Source: an uncultured Desulfobacteraceae bacterium
GTDB taxonomy: Bacteria; Desulfobacterota; Desulfobacteria; Desulfobacterales; Desulfobacteraceae
Assembly (NCBI GenBank): GCA_913041495.1
Contig: CAJWHT010000003.1
Coordinates: 1 to 64,000 of the forward strand
Direction: 5' to 3'
DNA: 64,000 nt
Shown: positions 26,043-33,645 of the stretch, piece after piece
How positions within the stretch are numbered: the stretch's first letter is position 1
Layout of the letters: each line of letters begins with the position of its first letter
Translations under genes and position numbers: made by a program
Notes under the pieces: generated by a model
The model's database searches: none
Seen by the model: the letters and a program-made list of their open reading frames with translations, nothing else
What the model was told of the DNA's origin: nothing

Positions 26043-26978
26043 CTATTCACGTTTTGTTGTTTTTGATTGTTTTTTTTCCCCAGTCTTTTGAAGCCCGCGG
26101 ATATCGGTTTTGTCGGAACCGCCGAAGTACAGAGTCCGATGGGGGAATGGTATTTCGATACCCTGGCTGTCAAAGGCGGATTTGACCCGCCGTAAAAATT
26201 CCCGGCCCACTTCCCATTGGCGTATGGGTTTGGTTTTAATTCGTCCCTTTACTTTCACCGAAGAGTCGTCAAACCTGTCCACGCCGAAAATTTCAATTTT
26301 TTCCAGCATCAGCCTGCCGAACTTCTGATCGGAAAGCATGTCGTCACCCACGCCGGCAATGATTTCCATCACACGATCGATATCCTCTTTCAAAGAAACG
26401 CTCAGGTCGAACACATATGCCGACCATTCGTTGGTCAGGTTACTGAGGGTGGATACCGTTCCATTGGGAAAAACATGCACCGTCCCGCTCAAATCTCTGA
26501 GGACGGTGGTACGGAAGTTTATCTTTTCCACCAGGCCTCCGGTGCCGTTGATAATGGCCACATCTCCGACGCGGATCTGGTTCTCCAGTATGATAAAAAA
26601 ACCGGAGATCACATCCCTGACAAGGTTCTGGGCGCCAAAGCCCACAGCCAGTCCGACAACCCCCACACTGGCGATGAAAGGAGCGACCTGAACACCCAGT
26701 TGTTTGAGTACAACCAGGACGGCGGCGGACCATACCGCAAGAAGCATTGCCTGGCGGATTAGCCGGACAATGGTTTCCACCCGTTTTTGGGATTCTGACG
26801 GAGGCTCTCCCTCCAGAACACCCTGTTTCACCAGCCGTTTTTCAAGCCGCGCCAGCATTTTTTTTATGATGGCAGCCGCACTCCAGGTGAAAAGAAGGAC
26901 CAAGGCAATCCGCAAGCCTGAAATGATAAAGCTTTCCCAGGGTATCTCACTTAATATGTCCTGATAGATGATGGGCAT
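26043..26978 (-). CDS. MscS-family mechanosensitive ion channel (second copy)
   Basis: The 311-residue protein has three predicted transmembrane helices, with the pore helix region PFIASVGVVGLAVGFGAQNLVRDVISGFF and the beta-domain sequence VGDVAIINGTGGLVEKINFRTT. The C-terminal alpha/beta domain ends in a basic tail. It is distinct from the channel at 21622-22476 and closer to the YkuT/YnaI-like group with a somewhat longer N-terminal helix. It is the first gene of a minus-strand unit with the selenocysteine rhodanese, whose start lies 8 nt after its stop. Confidence 0.9.
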   Translation of the reverse strand: MPIIYQDILSEIPWESFIISGLRIALVLLFTWSAAAIIKKMLARLEKRLVKQGVLEGEPPSESQKRVETIVRLIRQAMLLAVWSAAVLVVLKQLGVQVAPFIASVGVVGLAVGFGAQNLVRDVISGFFIILENQIRVGDVAIINGTGGLVEKINFRTTVLRDLSGTVHVFPNGTVSTLSNLTNEWSAYVFDLSVSLKEDIDRVMEIIAGVGDDMLSDQKFGRLMLEKIEIFGVDRFDDSSVKVKGRIKTKPIRQWEVGREFLRRVKSAFDSQGIEIPFPHRTLYFGGSDKTDIRGLQKTGEKKQSKTTKRE

Positions 26979-27078
26979 GGTAAATCTCTTTAACTCAAGG
27001 TGTTCGATGGCATTAGAATTGACTGGCGTCGTGGGCCTGAAATGAATTAGGGAACTGGAAACAGCAGCCTATTTCCGG

Positions 27079-27552
27079 TTAGCTGACAATGGTCAGGGGG
27101 GTGCCTGCAAGGCTGTGGAGTACTTTTTGGACCGTGCTGCCCATCAGAAAGTCTTTGATACCGGTGGATGATTTCCGCCCCATGACGACCATGCTATACC
27201 CGCCGTTTTCAGCTTCATGGACGATGTCGCCTGCGATTGTCTTTTCCTGTACTTTGACCAGAACCCTAAGTTTCTTTTCGTCAAAACCGGCTTCCACAAG
27301 ATCGGCTTTGGCCTGTTCAAGCGTTTCCGACATAATGGCCTGGCGCCGTTCTTCCATCCGGCAAAAAGAGTTCCGCTCTCTTTCGAAATAGGGGGTCAGG
27401 CTTGGGCTGTCCAGTCCGCAGGCCGCTGCGGTATCCGGGACAACGTTAAGTAATGTGATGTCATGGGTTTTATCCAGGTGTGTTGCTGCAAAAGGAACGG
27501 TTTTCCGGGCGCTGTCCGATTCGTCAAGGGCGATTAGGATGTGTCGAGTCAT
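27079..27552 (-). CDS. Universal stress protein (UspA family)
   Basis: The 157-residue protein is a single Usp domain. It opens with RHILIALDESDSARKTV and ends with the ATP-binding-type motif MGRKSSTGIKDFLMGSTVQKVLH (G-x2-G-x9-G-S/T). This points to the nucleotide-binding class of Usp proteins. I placed the start at ATG 27552, which has AAAGGAG 8 nt upstream; the much longer frame from 27795 runs into structured non-coding DNA. Usp proteins support survival under starvation and osmotic stress; no specific partner is evident. Confidence 0.88.
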   Translation of the reverse strand: MTRHILIALDESDSARKTVPFAATHLDKTHDITLLNVVPDTAAACGLDSPSLTPYFERERNSFCRMEERRQAIMSETLEQAKADLVEAGFDEKKLRVLVKVQEKTIAGDIVHEAENGGYSMVVMGRKSSTGIKDFLMGSTVQKVLHSLAGTPLTIVS

Positions 27553-28080
27553 TGGTGTTGCTCCTTTGATTCGGTTTGCTTTGTGGCTGTGCTCATGCCG
27601 TTTGCATTGAGTCTCACAGGTTGCTTCAATTATAACCGTGTACATCAAAAGGGGTAAATGAGTGGAATCCTGTATTTTTGTGATTCCGTACATCTTTGAT
27701 ACGCTGAATTGATTTTTTGGTATCCGCCCCGGATACCGCAAGGCAGGCGCATGGGATGCGCCGGTGGAAAAGATGATTAAAGGCGATGGGCACAAGTGCT
27801 TGGGCCGGTTTCAGTGCAAGGACAGGGGCGCTGGGCCGTCTGCCCAACTTTGGAGGTATCGGACTGCAAATGCATATAGCCCAGCGCCTCGCTGTCGTAC
27901 AGTCAGGTTTTGATGCCCTTGCAAGAGGGCTTATGATCTGCTATCTTTGCCCCTTGCCTACAGGGTTCAGATAGCCAAAATACATGAATTCATCCATTGG
28001 GTCTGGCATGATTTGCCGATACCATTTCAGTACCACTTCAGTACCACATAAATTTAAACCACAACATAAATTATACCACC
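27553..28080. other. Hairpin-rich intergenic region, possible structured RNA or mobile-element remnant
   Basis: This 528-bp gene-free stretch holds a run of inverted repeats. They are GGAATC/GATTCC (27664-27687), an 8-bp perfect hairpin with CCC loop (27719-27737), a 7-bp perfect hairpin with GGG loop (27746-27762) and a 10-bp arm pair GGCGCTGGGC/GCCCAGCGCC (27827-27836 with 27879-27888). The last pair is extended by GACAG/CTGTC (27821-27825 with 27892-27896) and overlapped by TGCAAGG/CCTTGCA (27815-27821 with 27917-27923). A GCCCT/AGGGC hairpin (27915-27930) and CTATCT/AGATAG (27941-27974) follow. No known RNA family or transposase fragment was recognised. Confidence 0.5.
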
Positions 28081-28311
28081 ATGAGTTTTAGAGATCCGGA
28101 TGCCAATATTGTTAAAACCATAGCCGCAAACCGGCAGAACCGAGATACTTACGCAGTCAAGATGAAGTATGCACAGTCGGTGTTTGTGGGTATCCCCCTT
28201 CCGAGCATTACAAACCAGAAGAAGTTTTTAATTGATGTGCCCCGTGTGGACCATCGGGACAAGGTCATAGAGGCCTATATCAGGGACATCGAATACCTGG
28301 AAAAACACTGA
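28081..28311 (+). CDS. Small hypothetical protein, 76 residues
   Basis: A short frame encoding a charged soluble protein (MSFRDPDANIVKTIAANRQNRD...). I recognise no family and see no signal peptide, membrane helix or cysteine motif. Evidence for a real gene is moderate: the composition looks protein-like and it occupies a gene-sized space between the hairpin-rich region and the convergent MFS gene. However, no clear ribosome-binding site precedes the ATG. Confidence 0.4.
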   Translation: MSFRDPDANIVKTIAANRQNRDTYAVKMKYAQSVFVGIPLPSITNQKKFLIDVPRVDHRDKVIEAYIRDIEYLEKH

Positions 28312-28367
28312 CAAAGAAAATGCTGTCAGGCATTGATGTATTCTTTTTGAGATGCCCCTGGTTTATA

Positions 28368-29687
28368 TCACCTGGTTTCACTTTTTATTGACAGCGGTTT
28401 GTGTTCCGGCTCTTTTATCAAAATTCCGATAAGGGTGGTGGCCAGGAGAATGACAAGTGAGAGCATGAAAGCAAACCGCCATGCTTCCAGGGGATAGATG
28501 CGCACCCCTTCTTCAACCAGCCCGAGCCATTTTTTATCCAACGCCCATCCGAACAGGGGTTGCACCACGGCTGCACCTAAAAATCCCCCCATATTGGAAA
28601 GCCCGATGGCGCAACCTGATAATTCAATGGGATTGACCTCTTTGGTGCAGGCCCAGAGAAGAATAAATCCCGAGGCAAAAAAACCCATGGCAAACAATAA
28701 AAATGGAAGCACGGCAGGGGCGGGTTTTCCTCCGGGCCAAGCCAGCATGGCGATCCAGCACAGTGCATACATCAGGGTGGATGTGAGCAACGGTAATTTG
28801 CGTTTACCGATCCGGTCGGAAATATAGCCGATTGTCGGGCATCCGATCACCAGGCCCACGGCGATGATCAAAAGATTGGATGAGGCCTCGAACCGTTCCA
28901 TCCCGTATTGCTGAACCAGAAAAGGAAGCCCCCATACCCCCTGAAATGCCATCAAGGAGCCGTAGATACCGAAAAATACGGCAAAGGGCGGCCAGGAACT
29001 TGGGTTTTTCATTACCCTTCCCAGCCCCTGGATCACATCTTGTATCCCCATGCTGACCTGGGGTTTGGCCCCTGGATTGGGGGAGGGAAGATCAAGCTGT
29101 GAGGGCCGGTTCTTCACCAAAACCAAGGTCAGGATACCGGCAAGGATACCGATGCCGCCCACCAGGGAAAAAGAGACCCGCCATCCCCATATCGACACCA
29201 GATAAGCCAAAGGGGTTGCGGCAAGGACGGCACCTGAATTTCCGATGAACAGGGCGGTGCCGGACAAGGTGCCGAATTGCCGTTCGGGAAACCATTCCGT
29301 TACGATTTTCAGCATGGAAACAAAGATGACCGATACCCCGAATCCAATGAGAATCCGTCCCAGGTAGGCAAGACTTAGGACCGGTGCGGCGGCAAAAATA
29401 AGGGAGCCTATGCCTGAAATCATCATCCCCCAGAAAACGGTTTTTTTGGCGCCAACCCCATCGGCCAGGACCCCTGCCGGCAATTGCATCAATGTGTATA
29501 CATAAAAATAAATGGCTGCAAGGTTGCCTAAAACAGCACCGCTCAAATTGAATTCCGCCATGAGAAGATCAGACACCACGGCCGGGGCCACCCTGTGAAA
29601 ATAGACCATCAGGTAGGACAGGGAGACGATACCAAAAAAGTACCAGGCAAATTTTTGTCTTTTGCTTTGTAAAAGATCCAGAGTCAT
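28368..29687 (-). CDS. Major facilitator superfamily transporter
   Basis: The 439-residue protein has 12 predicted transmembrane helices and the MFS loop motif between helices 2 and 3 (GVLADGVGAKKTVFWG). The first helix region (YLMVYFHRVAPAVVSDLLMAEF) and the intact second half (ISDRIGKRKLPLLTST) resemble anion:cation-symporter-like carriers for organic acids or sugar derivatives. The substrate cannot be read from sequence. The gene is divergent from the sigma-54 activator at 29933; a TGCA-N4-TGCA site (29789-29800) lies between them, so it may be a target of that regulator. Confidence 0.88.
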   Translation of the reverse strand: MTLDLLQSKRQKFAWYFFGIVSLSYLMVYFHRVAPAVVSDLLMAEFNLSGAVLGNLAAIYFYVYTLMQLPAGVLADGVGAKKTVFWGMMISGIGSLIFAAAPVLSLAYLGRILIGFGVSVIFVSMLKIVTEWFPERQFGTLSGTALFIGNSGAVLAATPLAYLVSIWGWRVSFSLVGGIGILAGILTLVLVKNRPSQLDLPSPNPGAKPQVSMGIQDVIQGLGRVMKNPSSWPPFAVFFGIYGSLMAFQGVWGLPFLVQQYGMERFEASSNLLIIAVGLVIGCPTIGYISDRIGKRKLPLLTSTLMYALCWIAMLAWPGGKPAPAVLPFLLFAMGFFASGFILLWACTKEVNPIELSGCAIGLSNMGGFLGAAVVQPLFGWALDKKWLGLVEEGVRIYPLEAWRFAFMLSLVILLATTLIGILIKEPEHKPLSIKSETR

Positions 29688-29788
29688 TTATTTTTCCTTA
29701 AACGGTTAGGGGGATGAATGGTCAAAATGAGCACGACGCTCATCCGGGCGGGTCATCCTTATCGGTTTTTGTTCCATATGTTCCGTTG

Positions 29789-29800
29789 TGCAAGTATGCA
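29789..29800. promoter_or_regulatory. Possible activator site, TGCA-N4-TGCA type
   Basis: TGCAAGTATGCA lies between the divergent MFS and sigma-54 activator genes and matches the core of three stronger sites at 31719-31847. A single such match could arise by chance in a window this size, so support comes only from its position. Confidence 0.35.
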
Positions 29801-29932
29801 AACTTGGGGCCATGGTTGTGATACGAATGCAGGCAAATCCGTTTAAGCCAATCTATCATTGACAAAATCAGAATCTTTGTGGAAGCTTAAAACCGGTAGC
29901 GGTCCTGTGAATGAAACCAAAAGGCGGGTGTG

Positions 29933-31702
29933 ATGGTGGAAAATGAAAAATGGGGGCAAGGTTCGGTATCAACCATGCAGGACCAGGCGGCTCAAACTGA
30001 TGCCGTAAGTCTTAAGGATGCAATAATCGACTCTGCCCACAATCTGATCATATCCGTTGATATGTCGGGGCGGGTAAAGATTTTCAATAAATCCGCGGAA
30101 AAATTTTTCGGCCGGAAATTCGGGGATGTCCGAAATAAAAAGATTGAAGAGATATATCCGGACAGCAAGTTGCGTCAGGTGGCCCATTCCGGCAGGTCCG
30201 AAATCCTTCAAAAGGTTGAAGTCAACAATCGGCTTTTTTTATCCAACCGAAGTCCCATTGTGGATGAAAACAATCGGATTATCGGGGCTGTGGCCGTGTT
30301 ACAGGATATCTCCGAACTGGAACTCGTATCTGATGAACTCAGCCGGGTAAAAGCCTTGAACAAAGAATTTGATGCCATATTTGAATCCTCCTTTGACGGA
30401 ATATGGCTGTCTGACGGGCAGGGAAAAGTCCTCAATATGAACAGGGCCACTGAAAAAATCTTTGGTTTCTCCAGGGACCAGTTGATCGGGAAATACCCTG
30501 CGGATATGCTGGAGGAAGGCGTTTATTCAAGGTCTTCGGCTGTGAGGGCCATTGAGAAAAAAGAGACGGTAACCACCACCTTGACCACCAGGGACGGTAA
30601 AACCATCATCGCCACAAGCACCCCGGTCTTTGACGAGAATAATAATATTTCCCTTGTGGTGAACAACATCAGGGACGCCACCCATCTGTTTGAACTGCAG
30701 TCTCAACTGGATCAGATGAAAGGGCTCACGGAGTTGTACCAAAAAAAGCTGCGGCAGGTGGAAGTTAAAAAAGGCTTTGTCTATCAATCCGCCCGGATGG
30801 AAGATGTTGTTTCCCTGGCACTTCGGCTGGCGGATGTTGAATGTCCCGTGATGATTACCGGTCCTTCAGGGGTCGGCAAGGAGCTTGTGGCCGACATCAT
30901 TCATTCAAACAGCGGGCGCAGGGACGGTCCCTTCATCAAGGTGAACTGCGGGGCAATTCCTGAAAACCTCATGGAATCCGAGTTGTTCGGTTATGAATCC
31001 GGTGCGTTTTCCGGCGCGAACCGCGGAGGGAAACCCGGGCTTTTTGCCTTGGCCCATGAGGGCACCTTGTTGCTGGATGAGATTGGAGAGCTCCCGCTGC
31101 ACATGCAGGTAAAACTGCTGCGGGCCGTACAGGATAAATCCATTGTCCGGGTGGGCGGTACCAAGCCATTTAAGGTGGATATCAGGCTGCTTGCGGCCAC
31201 CAATCGAAATCTGGAAGAGATGATAGCCAACAATGAATTCAGGGAAGATCTCTATTATCGGCTCAATGTTGCCGCCATCTCCATACCGGCCCTCAATGAG
31301 CGCAGGGAAGATATTATTGTGCTTGTCGCGCATTTTCTGTCCCGGTTCAACCGGAAGTACAACAAACATATTGAGTTCACCGATGAGGTGATGGATGCCT
31401 GGTACCGACACGATTGGCAGGGCAACGTGAGGCAATTGGAAAATGCGGTGGAACGGGCCGTTGTGACGGCCCGTGATCCGGTGGTGACCACCCACGATTT
31501 AACCCCCACCCCCACCGGTAAATCCGCAGCACAGGATACCCGTGAAGTGATGCCGCTTCCCGAAGCTGTGGCCCGGACCGAGCAACAATTGATACGGCAG
31601 GTGTTTTCCCAGTGTAAAACCACACGGGAAATGGCCAAAAGACTTGGTATTCACCAGTCTACACTCATCCGCAAGGCTGCAAAGTACGGTATAAAAAAGT
31701 AG
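29933..31702 (+). CDS. Sigma-54-dependent transcriptional activator (PAS-PAS-AAA+-HTH)
   Basis: The 589-residue protein has two PAS domains (about 25-130 and 145-255), a sigma-54-interacting AAA+ domain (about 285-510) and a C-terminal Fis-type helix-turn-helix (TTREMAKRLGIHQSTLIRKAAKYG). The AAA+ domain carries Walker A GPSGVGKEL, Walker B GTLLLDEIGELP and the sigma-54 contact loop GAFSGA, a known variant of GAFTGA. It should activate sigma-54 promoters after sensing a small molecule or redox state through the PAS domains. The start may be GTG 29930 or ATG 29933; I use the ATG. Three matching palindromes downstream (31719-31847), before the next gene, are its likeliest binding sites. Confidence 0.9.
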   Translation: MVENEKWGQGSVSTMQDQAAQTDAVSLKDAIIDSAHNLIISVDMSGRVKIFNKSAEKFFGRKFGDVRNKKIEEIYPDSKLRQVAHSGRSEILQKVEVNNRLFLSNRSPIVDENNRIIGAVAVLQDISELELVSDELSRVKALNKEFDAIFESSFDGIWLSDGQGKVLNMNRATEKIFGFSRDQLIGKYPADMLEEGVYSRSSAVRAIEKKETVTTTLTTRDGKTIIATSTPVFDENNNISLVVNNIRDATHLFELQSQLDQMKGLTELYQKKLRQVEVKKGFVYQSARMEDVVSLALRLADVECPVMITGPSGVGKELVADIIHSNSGRRDGPFIKVNCGAIPENLMESELFGYESGAFSGANRGGKPGLFALAHEGTLLLDEIGELPLHMQVKLLRAVQDKSIVRVGGTKPFKVDIRLLAATNRNLEEMIANNEFREDLYYRLNVAAISIPALNERREDIIVLVAHFLSRFNRKYNKHIEFTDEVMDAWYRHDWQGNVRQLENAVERAVVTARDPVVTTHDLTPTPTGKSAAQDTREVMPLPEAVARTEQQLIRQVFSQCKTTREMAKRLGIHQSTLIRKAAKYGIKK

Positions 31703-31718
31703 GGGCGGATTTTATGGT

Positions 31719-31735
31719 GTTGCACAATTGCAGCA
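31719..31735 (-). promoter_or_regulatory. Putative activator-binding palindrome, site 1
   Basis: On the minus strand this reads TGCTGCAATTGTGCAAC, matching sites 2 and 3 to the consensus TGCTGCRATWKTGCAWC. It lies about 80 bp upstream of site 2, just after the activator gene. Confidence 0.55.
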
Positions 31736-31799
31736 AAAAAAGAGTCGTGATAAGTCATATATTCCATCATTTCAGATGGATAGCCATCAAAATCGACCT

Positions 31800-31816
31800 T
31801 GCTGCAATATTGCATC
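31800..31816 (+). promoter_or_regulatory. Putative activator-binding palindrome, site 2
   Basis: TGCTGCAATATTGCATC contains the perfect 12-bp palindrome TGCAATATTGCA. It is an inverted copy of site 3 with one mismatch in 17 and a centre-to-centre distance of 31 bp, about three helical turns. Confidence 0.6.
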
Positions 31817-31830
31817 GGCGGTGTTGGGGT

Positions 31831-31847
31831 GATGCAATATCGCAGCA
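31831..31847 (-). promoter_or_regulatory. Putative activator-binding palindrome, site 3
   Basis: On the minus strand this reads TGCTGCGATATTGCATC, 16 of 17 identical to site 2. It sits just upstream of a weak sigma-54-like promoter at 31858-31873. Confidence 0.6.
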
Positions 31848-31857
31848 CCTTGTTCTG

Positions 31858-31873
31858 TGGCGTAATTTATTGA
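31858..31873 (+). promoter_or_regulatory. Weak sigma-54-like promoter
   Basis: TGGCGTAATTTATTGA has the GG and the 10-nt spacing of a -24/-12 promoter, but the -12 element ends GA rather than GC. Location between the enhancer-like sites and the 31914 gene supports it; the sequence match alone is weak. Confidence 0.35.
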
Positions 31874-31913
31874 AAAGTAGATAAAAAATAAGAATTTCAG
31901 GGCAATAACGAAT

Positions 31914-32930
31914 ATGATCAAAAAAAAGGATATCATCGACAATCAACTTCTAAAAGAAATCATTGCCATCCGGATCAACACCTTATGGAGAATGCTGGCA
32001 TTAAAATGCCATGGGGAGGGGTTGCCCTTGCCCAACGATGAAGGGGCCACAGGGAAATTCGACAACAAGGGCGCCATCTTTATCCCCGGTGGCCTGATAT
32101 ACCAGGATGTTGACGAAAAAACGATTCAGTATCATAAACAATCAGAGTTTACCCCCGCATTGTTCGGAAAACAGATTCGGTCAGCCCTTCAGTACGATAA
32201 TGCCACCTTGTTGTTCAAAGATGGTATTGCCAAAGGGATAAACCTTGACAGCGGCTTTTTTTCAAAGGCTGCCCGGACCATCAACATTTATAAAAAGGCG
32301 GCTTTTAGGAGAAAGAAAAAAATCAGTTCGAAAATATTGATGCAACTGGACTCCGAGGACATCATTAAAAGTCATTGCCCCACTTATTTTTCATCGCCTT
32401 ACGGCGCACGCACAAGGATAAGCACCTGTGTATCCTTCGGCTTAATAGACCCATCCATGTTTTTTGTGTTTTATAAAACGGAATTGAAGTTTTCACAGAC
32501 AACGACCCAACGGTTTTCAGAGCAGTTTGACCGGGCACTGCAGCCATGTGTGCTGGCGGACGGGACAACCTTGTTTCCCCCCTATGTTGTGGTCTGTCAC
32601 GACACCAGGTATAACGAATATAATTACACCGGCTTAACCCGAATTTTAGGCCTTGGTAAATTCGGAGAATTTGCCACATTGTCTTTTGAGCGCATTGACA
32701 ACCGTCTTGTAAACGAGTTGCGCAGGAAAAAAATAGAATATTCAGATGAAGACATTGTTGCAGATTATGAGGATCATCAAATCCTTTGCCTGTTGCGGGT
32801 GTATGCCCCCACCAATCCGGGCCGACGATCTTCAAAACATGACACCCATATTATCTCTGCGGAAACGGACCTTAGGATCGATACCAACCAAATTTACCGG
32901 GAAGCAAAAGAGCAATACAACATTGGATAA
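31914..32930 (+). CDS. Unrecognised 338-residue cytosolic protein
   Basis: I do not recognise this family. The protein has no signal peptide or membrane helix. It has a helical N-terminus (LKEIIAIRINTLWRMLALK), a lysine-rich middle (FRRKKKISSKIL), and a probably globular C-terminal half. The C-terminal half contains SPYGARTRISTCVSFGLIDPSMFFVFYKTE, the aromatic-rich CHDTRYNEYNYTGLTRILGLGKFGEF and an acidic SDEDIVADYEDHQ. It is preceded by three matching palindromes and a weak sigma-54-like promoter, so it is probably a direct target of the activator at 29933. A strong terminator follows. The start ATG has only a weak ribosome-binding site. Confidence 0.7.
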   Translation: MIKKKDIIDNQLLKEIIAIRINTLWRMLALKCHGEGLPLPNDEGATGKFDNKGAIFIPGGLIYQDVDEKTIQYHKQSEFTPALFGKQIRSALQYDNATLLFKDGIAKGINLDSGFFSKAARTINIYKKAAFRRKKKISSKILMQLDSEDIIKSHCPTYFSSPYGARTRISTCVSFGLIDPSMFFVFYKTELKFSQTTTQRFSEQFDRALQPCVLADGTTLFPPYVVVCHDTRYNEYNYTGLTRILGLGKFGEFATLSFERIDNRLVNELRRKKIEYSDEDIVADYEDHQILCLLRVYAPTNPGRRSSKHDTHIISAETDLRIDTNQIYREAKEQYNIG

Positions 32931-32974
32931 TTAAAATCTGTCCTTCCTTTTCGGGCAGACCAGAAAGGATATAA

Positions 32975-33019
32975 CGGCCCTGCAGACAGGTGGCATCTGT
33001 CTGCAGGGCCGGTCTTTTT
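32975..33019 (+). terminator. Intrinsic terminator after the 338-residue gene
   Basis: A perfect 15-bp stem (32975-32989 with 32997-33011), loop GTGGCAT, is followed by TCTTTTT. It separates the plus-strand gene from the convergent corrinoid protein gene, whose stop codon overlaps the T run. Confidence 0.9.
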
Positions 33020-33644
33020 ACAGGGCTTTGGCCATTTTTGCAGCGGCATTGGCATCCGGTGCAAAAACATCGGCGCCGATCTCATCGCAAAACCCTTGAG
33101 TGACAGGGGCGCCGCCCACCATGATTTTAACCTGTTCCCGCAGGCCAGCCTCGGAGATGGCCTCCACGGTCTGTTGCATGGCCGGCATGGTGGTGGTGAG
33201 CAGGGCGGAGATCCCGACAATTTCGGGTTTAATCTCGCTTATTTTTTCCACAAAGGCGTCCGGCGGGACATCCACGCCCAGGTCATAAATTTCCATGCCC
33301 GCGCTTTCCATGAGCATGGAGACCAGGTTTTTGCCGATGTCATGAAGATCTCCTTGTACCGTTCCGATAACCACCTTTTTCGTCTGCCCTGTGTCTTCTT
33401 CGCTCAGGTGGGGTTTGAGGACATCCACGCATTGGGACATGGCGTTGGCGGACATGAGTACTTCGGGAATGAACATCTCTTCACTTTCCATTTTTTCGCC
33501 AACGATTTCCATACCGGCCAGAAGGCCCTTATTCAGAATATCAACGGCCGGGGTATCGTTTCCCATGGCGGTTTCCACAAGTGATATGGCCTGGCCGGGA
33601 TCACTGTCCACAATGGCCTGGCTGATCTTGTTAAATGTCGTCAT
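33018..33644 (-). CDS. Corrinoid (B12-binding) methyl carrier protein of an MttB-type system
   Basis: The 208-residue protein has the helical cap domain (residues 1-85, with GMEIVGEKMESEEMFIPEVLMSA) and the Rossmann-like cobalamin-binding domain with the base-off motif GDLHDIGKN (DxHxxG), then SALLTTTM and a GGAPV motif. It carries a methyl group on cobalt between the MttB-like methyltransferase and a downstream acceptor methyltransferase. Its ATG lies 1 nt after the MttB stop codon, with GAGGAG upstream, so the two are translationally coupled. No partner MtbA/MtrH-type methyltransferase is in the window. Confidence 0.93.
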   Translation of the reverse strand: MTTFNKISQAIVDSDPGQAISLVETAMGNDTPAVDILNKGLLAGMEIVGEKMESEEMFIPEVLMSANAMSQCVDVLKPHLSEEDTGQTKKVVIGTVQGDLHDIGKNLVSMLMESAGMEIYDLGVDVPPDAFVEKISEIKPEIVGISALLTTTMPAMQQTVEAISEAGLREQVKIMVGGAPVTQGFCDEIGADVFAPDANAAAKMAKAL

Positions 33645-33645
33645 A

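Noticed and set aside
27626-27847. 73-residue minus-strand ORF within the hairpin-rich region
   Set aside because: It coincides with several strong inverted repeats and overlaps no known domain; a non-coding explanation is better.
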